Below the pieces are notes generated by a model. It was given only the letters and a program-made list of their open reading frames with translations, had not been told where the DNA came from and did no database searches. Positions 8,206-15,163 of a stretch of DNA of 48,047 nucleotides are shown one piece after another (within the stretch, counting starts at the first letter, position 1; the number at the start of each line of letters is the position of its first letter). The stretch covers positions 1 through 48,047 of the forward strand of contig JAUJNU010000006.1 of the NCBI GenBank assembly GCA_030448085.1, written 5' to 3'. The stretch comes from Actinomycetota bacterium. Its GTDB lineage: Bacteria; Actinomycetota; UBA4738; CADDZG01; WHSQ01. The position numbers were made by a program, and so were the translations under genes.

Positions 8206-9120
8206 TCAGGCGGAGTAGACCTCGCAACTGACGAGGGCGTAGGAGGGGATAGGGCTCTCTTTCTCGGCCCTGCAGGTCAGGCGGTAGGTGTCGGTGCTCA
8301 GCCTGGTCTTCACGACGACCTTTGCTGCGCGTCCTTCGCTCAGCTCGAAGCGAGCCGTCATGACCGGCTCCTCCGGGTTCCGCACGAAGCTCTCGAGGCC
8401 CACCGCTTCCACTTCCACCTCTCCCAGATCCCGGCGTAGGAAGTACTCCGCGGCTTGGACGTCGAATGGGTAGGCCGACCGCCCTCTGTAGTGCGGCAGT
8501 GGTATCCGGCCCCCGTCGAGCTCCCGCAGGATGTCGAGCGTCTGCCCCGGCAGCACGTGCCCGAGGTAGAGGCCGTAGGGGAAGGCAACGACGTTCGCGG
8601 CGAACCGGTCGCCGCCGATGTGCGAGCACTCCCATGCCCTCTCCTCGTACGCGGAGCAGGCGATCCTCGAGACTTGATTGCCCCGCACCGAGCAGCAGGC
8701 GTCGTGACGCCCGTGGGTGCAAACCAGGAACATCGGCCCGCTCACGTCTTCGGCTCCCGCTATGCGAGCGCCTGTTGCGAGCGGCGTCAGGTCGAGGTCC
8801 AGGATCTCGGTGACGTCGTCGACCTGGCTGTGTTGCAGCCAATGGCCGTCGGAAGATGTGTTTGCGAAATAGACGTGCCGGGACCCCGTAGAGAACCTAG
8901 CTCCCCGGCGGATCAGGATGACGCGGACGCCGAGATGGCGGACCTTGGCCCTCAGCGCGGGGCCGAACGCCTGGGGCAGGCGGCTTTCGAGAAGCGCATC
9001 GCGCCCCCACCCTCCGGGCTGCTCGATGAAGAGCCACCTCTTCACGTGGGAGGCGGTGCCGTAGATGGGCTCGTTCCGCTCGATCGCGGCGTCCGCGCAA
9101 CGCACGGTGCTAGGAGTCAA
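8206..9120 (-). CDS. Sucrase/ferredoxin-like family protein
   Basis: A 304-residue protein with the thioredoxin-like ferredoxin domain of the sucraseferredoxin family. The cysteine cluster CTHGRHDACC is at 134-143 and WECSHIGGDRFAANV follows at 163-177. In the yeast relative Apd1 a [2Fe-2S] cluster is held by two Cys and an HxxxH pair; here the second position of that pair is Asp (HIGGD), so cluster ligation may differ. No signal peptide is present, so a cytoplasmic redox role is likely. The gene overlaps the end of the oxygenase gene by 11 bases if the TTG at 9120 is the start (GAGG precedes it); a GTG at 9105 is the alternative. Its position directly behind an Fe(II) oxygenase suggests an electron donor, which is inference. 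Confidence 0.85.
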   Translation of the reverse strand: MTPSTVRCADAAIERNEPIYGTASHVKRWLFIEQPGGWGRDALLESRLPQAFGPALRAKVRHLGVRVILIRRGARFSTGSRHVYFANTSSDGHWLQHSQVDDVTEILDLDLTPLATGARIAGAEDVSGPMFLVCTHGRHDACCSVRGNQVSRIACSAYEERAWECSHIGGDRFAANVVAFPYGLYLGHVLPGQTLDILRELDGGRIPLPHYRGRSAYPFDVQAAEYFLRRDLGEVEVEAVGLESFVRNPEEPVMTARFELSEGRAAKVVVKTRLSTDTYRLTCRAEKESPIPSYALVSCEVYSA

Positions 9121-10255
9121 GGACGGCCTCGAGCAACCCCTCTCGGATCAGCCTGCGGGTGAGGACGACGCAGCTGGTCGGGTCGAGCCAGGCCTCGAGC
9201 TCGCCGACCACGAAGGATGACCTGCCGGCGACGAACGACATCGGTTCCGCAGCCGTCTCGGGCATGATGAGCTCCCGGTCGGCGAGGAGAACCCTCACGC
9301 CAGTCGCGTCGGCTCTGAGGATGCAGACGCTGCCTTTCCTGCGCCTCGCCTCGGAGCCGGGGCCGAGCTGGTCGAGCTTGCGGAGCTGTTCCAGCTGACC
9401 GGCTGCGGTGGTACCGGCGGATCTCGTCAGCCGGCGCGTGAGCCGCCAGGCAAGCTCTGCTCGGTCCGCCTTGTCCAGCCAGTTCCTCAGATCCTCGATG
9501 TGGGCGTCGACGAGAGCCTCGACCTGCCCCGGCTCGGCGGCGGGGTGGAGCGGAAGCCGCTCTGCGAAATGAGGCGCCTCGCCCGCCATCTTGAAGATCT
9601 CGTCGAGGACGTCTGCAGAGTCGTGGGTAAGGATGCCGACCGTGAGGTGCGCGGAATCCCCGGAGGCGGTGGCGGCCGAGTGTGGGAAGCCTGCCGGTAT
9701 GTAGAGGCAGTCTCCGGCTTCGAGCTTGGCCTCCAAGAGGACCTCGTCCGGGTTCGAGTCGCTCTGGACGGACCAATGCTTGGCCCCCGCGATCTGCAGA
9801 ACGAGGACGTCATGCTCGTCTGAGTGCACCGCGAAGCCTTGGGATCCTGGGGGGGTGATGTACGCGTTCACCTGGACGCGGTGGCCAAGCTCCAGCTCGA
9901 GCTCCCGGCAGAAGATCGCGAGCGGCTTCCAATACCGGTGGAGGCCCTCGAGGATGATGGTGGCCCCTTCCTCGTAGAGCTCGAAGACCCGCACGGGGTC
10001 GGCCGGCGCCTCGGGGCCTCGACCACGTTTGCCATCACCCTTGGTGAACGCGGTCGGGGGAAGTGTCTTTCCGTCCTTGACCATCCGCAGGTTCGCGAGC
10101 CGAATGCCGAGTGACGTGATGATGAGGTCGAAGTCGGCGAGGGACGCGAGGCTCTCGAAGGAGCCGGCCGGCCCGGTCTGAAGATACGGGCTTCGTGCCC
10201 AGTGGCGATCGAGGAAAGACTCCGCGTCTCCGACGCAGCGCGCCAGAGCGCCCAT
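9110..10255 (-). CDS. JmjC/Cupin_4-domain Fe(II)/2-oxoglutarate oxygenase
   Basis: A 381-residue cupin of the Cupin_4 (JmjC-like) family, whose known members hydroxylate Arg or His in ribosomal proteins (YcfD, MINA, NO66). The iron facial triad is visible: His144 and Asp146 in FAVHSDEHD, and distal His192 in IPAGFPHSA. Upstream, LEGLHRYWKPL and NAYITPPGSQG are family-typical. The C-terminal 150 residues form the dimerisation/winged-helix-like region usual for this family. The gene lies 26 bases behind a 56-residue Asp-rich peptide gene and overlaps the sucrase/ferredoxin-like gene, forming a three-gene unit. The small peptide is the natural substrate candidate, although a ribosomal protein substrate remains possible. 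The start ATG at 10255 has a moderate GGGCAGG site. Confidence 0.85.
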   Translation of the reverse strand: MGALARCVGDAESFLDRHWARSPYLQTGPAGSFESLASLADFDLIITSLGIRLANLRMVKDGKTLPPTAFTKGDGKRGRGPEAPADPVRVFELYEEGATIILEGLHRYWKPLAIFCRELELELGHRVQVNAYITPPGSQGFAVHSDEHDVLVLQIAGAKHWSVQSDSNPDEVLLEAKLEAGDCLYIPAGFPHSAATASGDSAHLTVGILTHDSADVLDEIFKMAGEAPHFAERLPLHPAAEPGQVEALVDAHIEDLRNWLDKADRAELAWRLTRRLTRSAGTTAAGQLEQLRKLDQLGPGSEARRRKGSVCILRADATGVRVLLADRELIMPETAAEPMSFVAGRSSFVVGELEAWLDPTSCVVLTRRLIREGLLEAVLDS

Positions 10256-10281
10256 GTCAGTGCCTGCCCGGCGGTGTGGTG

Positions 10282-10452
10282 CTACTTGTCCTGCGTGTCG
10301 GAATCGGAGTCCGTGGTGTCCGAGTCGTCGCCGTCGGCGTCGGTGCCGTCCGGGTCTGCGTTCATGGCAGCCCCCGCGCCTATGCCGTTCCTACGCCAGG
10401 TCGTCTTGATCTCGTCGTCGCTGATGCTCTTCTGAGCCTTGATGTCGGCCAT
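10282..10452 (-). CDS. 56-residue Asp-rich peptide, candidate oxygenase substrate (RiPP-like precursor)
   Basis: This small gene is read directly from the minus strand: ATG at 10452, TAG at 10282-10284, with GGAAGG as ribosome binding site 9 bases upstream. The N-terminal half is a leader-like charged helix (MADIKAQKSISDDEIKTTW then RRNGIGAGAA). The C-terminal 27 residues consist almost only of Asp, Thr, Ser, Gly and Ala, with repeated D-G, T-D and S-D pairs (for example DGTDADGDDSD) and end in QDK. There is no Cys and no signal peptide. The abrupt change in composition after GAGAA resembles a leader/core junction. It is the first gene of a unit with the Fe(II) oxygenase and the sucrase/ferredoxin-like protein. 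I do not recognise a named family; the precursor role is inferred from size, composition and position. Confidence 0.7.
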   Translation of the reverse strand: MADIKAQKSISDDEIKTTWRRNGIGAGAAMNADPDGTDADGDDSDTTDSDSDTQDK

Positions 10453-10570
10453 GTCAGTCTTCCTTCCGAAGAGGGTTCTTCACGTGCCGTCGACACTATC
10501 CCAAGCCTCCAGCGAGGTGCCCGCGCAGGAGCTCGCGGTCGGGCGCCTCGCCGCTATTTAGGATGCCGCC
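10453..10570. promoter_or_regulatory. Divergent promoters for the peptide-oxygenase unit and the ABC exporter
   Basis: On the minus strand TAGTGT (10493-10498) fits a -10 hexamer and would give a leader of about 34 bases that carries the GGAAGG site of the peptide gene. On the plus strand TAGGAT (10559-10564) lies six bases before the GTG at 10571, the spacing expected for a leaderless transcript of the ATPase gene. No convincing -35 elements or operators are seen. Confidence 0.45.
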
Positions 10571-11512
10571 GTGCAGCAAGATACAAGCGGCAAAGCTCTC
10601 ATAGAGGCGCGCGCCCACAGCAAGAGGTTCTGTGAGATGACGGCGGTCGACGCCGTCGATTTCCAGGTGAAGCGGGGCGAGGCGTTCGGGTTACTCGGCC
10701 CGAACGGCGCCGGCACGACCTCCACGATGCGTATGATCGGCTGCAGCTCCCCGCCATGTGGGGGGTCACTCCGCGTCATCGGGATGGACACGTTGTCCGA
10801 TCCTTCGGCCATCAAGGCTCGTATCGGGGTCGTGCCCCAGGTCGACAATCTCGACATCGAGCTGACGGTGCGGGAGAACCTCGAGATGTACTCCCGGTAC
10901 TTCGACGTCCCCCGGGCCGAATCCGGTGCCCGGATCGAGGAGCTCCTGGAGTTCGTCCAGCTCACCGAGAAGGCCGAAAGCAAGGTGGAGCCGCTGTCGG
11001 GAGGGATGAAGCGCAGACTGACGATAGCGAGGGCGCTCATCAACAACCCCGAGTTGTTGCTGTTCGACGAGCCCACGACCGGTCTCGACCCGCAAGCACG
11101 TCATCTCGTATGGGATCGTCTTTACCGCCTGAAGCGGAGGGGGGTGACCCTCGTAATCACGACCCACTACATGGATGAGGCCGAGCAACTTTGTGACCGG
11201 CTGGTCGTGATGGACAAGGCGAAGATCGTCGCGGAGGGGTCACCGCCCGACCTCATCTCCCGCTACAGCACCCGGGAGGTGCTCGAGCTGCGCCTGCCGG
11301 ATGAGGAGCGGGGGAGCCTGGCGGCGGCGGCCGACGGCCTCACCGAGCGGATCGAATGGCTGCCCGACAGGGTGCTCCTCTACACGGGGGCCGGCGAGGC
11401 GACGCTGCAGTCGATCCGCGAGGCGGGGGTCGAGACCATCAGCGCCCTGGTGAGAAGGGCCGGCCTCGAGGACGTGTTCTTGACCATTACCGGCCGATCG
11501 CTCATCGAGTGA
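10571..11512 (+). CDS. ABC-2 exporter ATP-binding protein, NodI/DrrA-like
   Basis: A 313-residue ABC ATPase of the NodI/daunorubicin-exporter branch. The signature LSGGMKRRLTIARALI, Walker B LLLFDEPTTGLD and switch region TTHYMDEAEQLCDRL are intact, and the C-terminal extension ending in LEDVFLTITGRSL is typical of this branch. The Walker A motif reads GPNGAGTTS (residues 43-51), so the catalytic Lys is Thr49; a single A-to-C change in the codon would explain it. Either the protein is catalytically crippled or the base is wrong. The context around it (HSKRFCEMTAV, SSPPCGG) also departs slightly from the family, which favours sequence error. Two permease genes follow with stop/start overlaps, forming a complete exporter. 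Confidence 0.88.
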   Translation: MQQDTSGKALIEARAHSKRFCEMTAVDAVDFQVKRGEAFGLLGPNGAGTTSTMRMIGCSSPPCGGSLRVIGMDTLSDPSAIKARIGVVPQVDNLDIELTVRENLEMYSRYFDVPRAESGARIEELLEFVQLTEKAESKVEPLSGGMKRRLTIARALINNPELLLFDEPTTGLDPQARHLVWDRLYRLKRRGVTLVITTHYMDEAEQLCDRLVVMDKAKIVAEGSPPDLISRYSTREVLELRLPDEERGSLAAAADGLTERIEWLPDRVLLYTGAGEATLQSIREAGVETISALVRRAGLEDVFLTITGRSLIE

Positions 11513-12267
11513 ACTCGACAAAGGTCGTTCGACGGAACGCGCTCGTCGCGCGCCGGGCGTGGAGGGCTTCGTTCTTCCTCTCGGTTCTATCGCCGGTCAT
11601 GTTCCTCTCCGCGATGGGCTTCGGCTTGGGCTCGCTGATCGACGAGCGGGACGCGTTCGGAGGTGCCGAGTACTTCGCCTTTTTCGCCACGGGGATGCTG
11701 GCCGCGAGCTGCATGCAGTCGGGGTTCTTCAGCGCCACCTATCCCGTGATGAGCAAGATCGTGTGGCAGCGCAACTATGAGGCCATGCTTACCTCCCCCT
11801 TGTCGGTGAGGGACATCTTCTTCGGCGAGATGACCTGGGTCGGGGTGAGCCTGGCTCAGCTCTCGATCCCCTTCTTCGGGATCATGGCCCTGGTCGGCGT
11901 CTTCGACTCTGTGACCGCGGTTCTGGCCATCCCGGTGGGCATCCTGTTGGGTCTCAGCTGCGCCTCGGTCGTCATGGCTCTGACGGCCATGCTCCAGACC
12001 GACGAGGCCTACACGTGGCTGTTCAGGTTCATCGTGACCCCTCTCTTCTTGTTGTCGGGGACGTTCTTCCCGATCGATGAGCTTCCGGCATGGGGCCGGG
12101 CGCTGGCGCGATTGACGCCGCTGTTCCATGGTGTCGAGCTCGTGCGCCAGCTGACCATCTACGACCTCGATCCTTCGGCGCTGTGGCATCTCGGTTACCT
12201 GGTGGCGCTGCTTGGGGTCGGCCTCTTCCTAGGGCTTCGCAACTTCCAGAAGCGGCTGGTCTTCTGA
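11509..12267 (+). CDS. ABC-2 type permease 1, NodJ-like
   Basis: A 252-residue integral membrane protein with about six hydrophobic segments, including the family segments FAFFATGMLAASCMQS, YEAMLTSPLSVRDIFFGEM and FIVTPLFLLSGTFFPI. It is the first of two NodJ-like permeases that probably form a heterodimer with the upstream ATPase. I choose the GTG at 11509, which overlaps the ATPase stop as GTGA; the open frame extends further upstream inside the ATPase gene without homology. The next gene starts with ATG overlapping this TGA. The transported substrate is unknown; NodIJ relatives export lipo-oligosaccharides and drug exporters of this type export polyketides. Confidence 0.87.
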   Translation: MNSTKVVRRNALVARRAWRASFFLSVLSPVMFLSAMGFGLGSLIDERDAFGGAEYFAFFATGMLAASCMQSGFFSATYPVMSKIVWQRNYEAMLTSPLSVRDIFFGEMTWVGVSLAQLSIPFFGIMALVGVFDSVTAVLAIPVGILLGLSCASVVMALTAMLQTDEAYTWLFRFIVTPLFLLSGTFFPIDELPAWGRALARLTPLFHGVELVRQLTIYDLDPSALWHLGYLVALLGVGLFLGLRNFQKRLVF

Positions 12268-13064
12268 TGGCCGTTCAAGCTCAGGTCTATCCGCGGTCCT
12301 CGTTCCATCGCGCCGTCAAGCTGGTGCGTCGGAACATCCTTGCCTACAAGCATCATTGGATCGCTCTGGTGAGCGGGTTCTTCGAGCCTGTCTTCTACCT
12401 GACCGCCGTCGGCTTCGGCGTGGGCCAGTTCATCGAAGGTGTGCCCTATGAAGGTCAGGTTCTCGACTACGCATCTTTCCTCGCCCCGGGCATGCTGGCG
12501 GCGTCAACCTTGAACGGAGCGCTGTTCGACGGGTTCTTCAGCCCCTTCTTCAAGTTGAACTGGATGAAGACGTACGACGGCATCATCACTACGCCGGTCA
12601 ACATCCCGGACATCGCTATCGGAGAGATGATGTGGGCACTCATCCGCGGCACGATCTACGGAGCGGGGTTCCTTCTCGTCATGCTCGCCTTCGGGCTCGT
12701 CCACTCGCCGTGGGCGCTGCTGGCATTGCCGGCCGTGATGCTGTCGGGCGGAGCCCTGGCGGCAGGGGCGATGATCCTCACAGGGGTGACCAAGGAGATC
12801 TCCTCTCTCGAGAAGGTTCTGACGCTCGTCGTGTTCCCGCTGTTCCTGTTCTCGGGCACGTTCTACCCGGTCAGCGTGTATCCGGGGTTCGTCCGCCCGA
12901 TCGTGCATGCGACGCCCCTGTTCCACTCCGCCTCCCTGCTGCGCGCTCTCACTACCGGGTTGGTGCATCCGGGCACCTTGTGGCACGTTGCGTACCTGGT
13001 CGGGATGTTCATCGTGTGCAGCGCGATGGCGATAAGGCTGATGAGGAGAAGGCTCGTTTCGTAG
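12267..13064 (+). CDS. ABC-2 type permease 2, NodJ-like
   Basis: A 265-residue permease that is a diverged paralogue of the previous gene: FASFLAPGMLAAS-type segment, MKTYDGIITTPVNIPDIAIGEM loop and LFLFSGTFYPVSVYP are the matching elements, and six membrane segments are predicted by eye. The start ATG overlaps the previous stop by one base, so stoichiometric translation with permease 1 is likely. A strong GGAGG sequence overlaps its stop codon and serves the following lipoprotein gene. Confidence 0.87.
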   Translation: MAVQAQVYPRSSFHRAVKLVRRNILAYKHHWIALVSGFFEPVFYLTAVGFGVGQFIEGVPYEGQVLDYASFLAPGMLAASTLNGALFDGFFSPFFKLNWMKTYDGIITTPVNIPDIAIGEMMWALIRGTIYGAGFLLVMLAFGLVHSPWALLALPAVMLSGGALAAGAMILTGVTKEISSLEKVLTLVVFPLFLFSGTFYPVSVYPGFVRPIVHATPLFHSASLLRALTTGLVHPGTLWHVAYLVGMFIVCSAMAIRLMRRRLVS

Positions 13065-13077
13065 GAGGGGGCGCACA

Positions 13078-13890
13078 CTGACCAGAGGTTGCCCGCGAGG
13101 GGTAGTCCTTCTCCTCCTCGCGCTCGCCGGTTGCAGCCCGGGGGAGGCTCCCGCCCAAAAACAGGTCCCCGCCCCCCCCGCCACGCCTCCCGCGGAGCCC
13201 GCCCCTATCGGCCACGGCTACTTCGACAACGGCGGACGCTGCGCCGCCGACGGCCCCACGGAGGTCAGCGGCTCCGGTTGTCTTTCCTTCGTCGAGGGGG
13301 ACCTCGATGGGGATCGCTCGCTCGACCGCCTCGAGGTCTACGCCGATATCGATGAGAAGGGCCGGCCCGGTCGCTGGCACGTCGATGCCGTTCTTGGCGA
13401 TGGAGCCCGCGTGGACGGCCCGGAGCTGCCGTCCGACGAGAACAGCTACCCCCGCGCCATCGGAGCCGTCGACGCAGATGGCGACGGTGTCGACGAGGTA
13501 TTTGTGAAGGTCTACGACCACCTCTATCACTCCGGTGCCTCGCCGGTCGTCGGGATCTTCCGTATGGAGGGGTCCCGCCTCGTGCGGGTCCGAGCGAGAG
13601 GCCAGGGGCCTCTGGAGATAAGCGTCGGCGGGATCGTCAACTTCGGCGAGGGGCTGGAGTGCAGCGACATGACCGGTGACGGCCGGCCGGACCTCGTCAC
13701 CCTACGCGTGGACGAGGCGACCGACGACTCGCCGCACTGGGTCAAGCACGTCTATGCATGGAGGGGTACCGACGTCGAGTTGGTGGAGACGCTACGAGGC
13801 CGCCTCCGGGTGGACGGCCCCACGGATCCGAAGATAAGGCGCTTCTATCACCTCGTCTGCAAAGAGCTCGACCCGCCTCCCCCGTACTGA
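13078..13890 (+). CDS. Lipoprotein with FG-GAP-like Asp-rich repeats (apparent CTG start)
   Basis: A 270-residue exported lipoprotein. After a short basic start, LLLLALAGC forms a lipobox with Cys19, followed by a Pro/Ala-rich tether. The mature part has three loops of the calcium-binding DxDGDG type: DLDGDRSLDRLEVY, DADGDGVDEVFVKVY and DMTGDGRPDLVTL, as in FG-GAP/VCBS surface proteins. The only start codon that gives the signal peptide is CTG at 13078, placed six bases after an ideal AGGAGGGGG site; an internal GTG would lose the lipobox. CTG starts are rare, so either it is a true rare start or a GTG has been misread. It is probably co-transcribed with the exporter, but a partner role is unproven. 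Confidence 0.75.
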   Translation: MTRGCPRGVVLLLLALAGCSPGEAPAQKQVPAPPATPPAEPAPIGHGYFDNGGRCAADGPTEVSGSGCLSFVEGDLDGDRSLDRLEVYADIDEKGRPGRWHVDAVLGDGARVDGPELPSDENSYPRAIGAVDADGDGVDEVFVKVYDHLYHSGASPVVGIFRMEGSRLVRVRARGQGPLEISVGGIVNFGEGLECSDMTGDGRPDLVTLRVDEATDDSPHWVKHVYAWRGTDVELVETLRGRLRVDGPTDPKIRRFYHLVCKELDPPPPY

Positions 13891-13923
13891 TCATCGCGGA
13901 GCAGTTGGGGGCCGGTCACCGCT

Positions 13924-15083
13924 CTAGCGATAGCCCTTGTCGTGGGGGTAGTCCGTCTCCCGGCCCTGGAAGGAGAGGATCTTGGGGTTCTGGATGACTC
14001 CGTCCCTGATCTCGATGGAGCGGTCGATGGTGGGGTCGCCGACCAGGCCCCGGGCCACCCAGCACGACCGGAAGGTAAGGGATGAGGGCCTCGCTGATCT
14101 CCCACGTAGCCGAGTCCCACAGGTACGAGGGGCTGTGATCGACCGCGTAGTAGTGGACGTGGTCACCAACAGTGAACGTTGGCTCCTTCGAACGAGGTGG
14201 GAAGCGCCCCTCGAACCCCATACCTGCATCGCAGGAGACATCCACGACGACGCTGCCCCGGGCGAACAGGCCGAGCTCATCGTTCGTGACGAACATGTAA
14301 GGCGTCGGTATCCTGGAGCACGCAGTTCACGACGATGTCGTGGCGAGCGAGCATCTTCGCCATCGGCTCGACCCCTCCGACGAGGTCACGACGAGGCCGG
14401 AGCCCTCTTCGTCATCCTCCCCCCTTCCCGGGATATCCGAAGTGAACGAACTCAGCCGCGTGGATAGGGGACGCAACGGCTGCGGGATCCCGGTGAGTGA
14501 GGACGGTCACGTCGTGGACGCCCATGGCGTTCAGAGCGGTCACGGCACCTCGTCCGGTGGCCCCGAAGCTGATGACAGCGGCTTTCAAGCGGCGACCGTA
14601 TTGGCCGGTTAGGCCCAGGAGCCTCAGGGCGTGCAGCACCGAGCCGTACCCGGCGAGCTCGTTGTTCTTGTGGAAGACGTGCAGGTCGTAGCCTCCGTCC
14701 GACTTCCAGTGGTTCATGGCCTCCCACGCGATCAGCGTTTGACGTCTCTCGATCGCGACCTGGGTCAGTTCCTCGTCCTGGACGCAATGGGGCCAGCCCC
14801 ACAGCACCTGCCCCTCCCGGAGCTCGGCGAGGTCGGCGGCCAGAGGCTTCGGCAGCAGGACGACGTCACAATCTTCGATCAGCTCCTCGCGGGTTCTCAC
14901 CCCGCCAACGAGGTTCTCGATCTCACTCCTCAGCAGCCCGAAGCGGCTCCCGTAACCTTCTTCGAGCCAGATGGACCCCCGCAGCTCCGGATCGATCCGC
15001 TCGAGGTGAAGGGGGTGGATGGGGAGGCGGAACTCGTTCTCCTTGCGGGAGGTCCCGAGGACCCCCAGGCTGAGCTGAGTCAT
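13924..15083 (-). CDS. Alanine dehydrogenase/PNT-family enzyme, N5-(carboxyethyl)ornithine synthase-like (frames broken)
   Basis: The first 220 codons are open: LGVLGTSRKENEFRLP, GYGSRFG, CDVVLLPKP, GQVLWGWPHCVQD, AWEAMNHW and a Rossmann segment AVISFGATGRGAV. The rest of the protein is present in other frames. HDIVVNCVLQDTDAYMFVTND and VVVDVSCDAGMGFE lie around 14220-14340, VHYYAVDHSPSYLWDSATW at 14100-14160, and NPKILSFQGRETDYPHDK at the end. At least two indels (about 14300-14410 and about 14050) are required. The order fits the alanine dehydrogenase/PNT fold and most resembles proteins annotated N5-(carboxyethyl)ornithine synthase, NADPH enzymes that join pyruvate to ornithine; activity is not established. 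The ATG at 15083 has GGAG upstream, and TAGTCT at 15114-15119 (minus) fits a -10. Confidence 0.65.
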
Positions 15084-15113
15084 TTGGCTCCATAGGTAGT
15101 CGGTTGGAGTCGC

Positions 15114-15119
15114 AGACTA
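15114..15119 (-). promoter_or_regulatory. Putative -10 hexamer for the CEOS-like gene
   Basis: TAGTCT on the minus strand matches TAnnnT and lies 30 bases before the ATG at 15083, within the 80-base gap behind the methyltransferase gene. It implies that the CEOS-like gene can be transcribed separately from the methyltransferase. No -35 is evident. Confidence 0.3.
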
Positions 15120-15163
15120 TCGGGGCGGCTTGGAGAGGCCGGGCCACCGGGCCCCTTCAGGGG

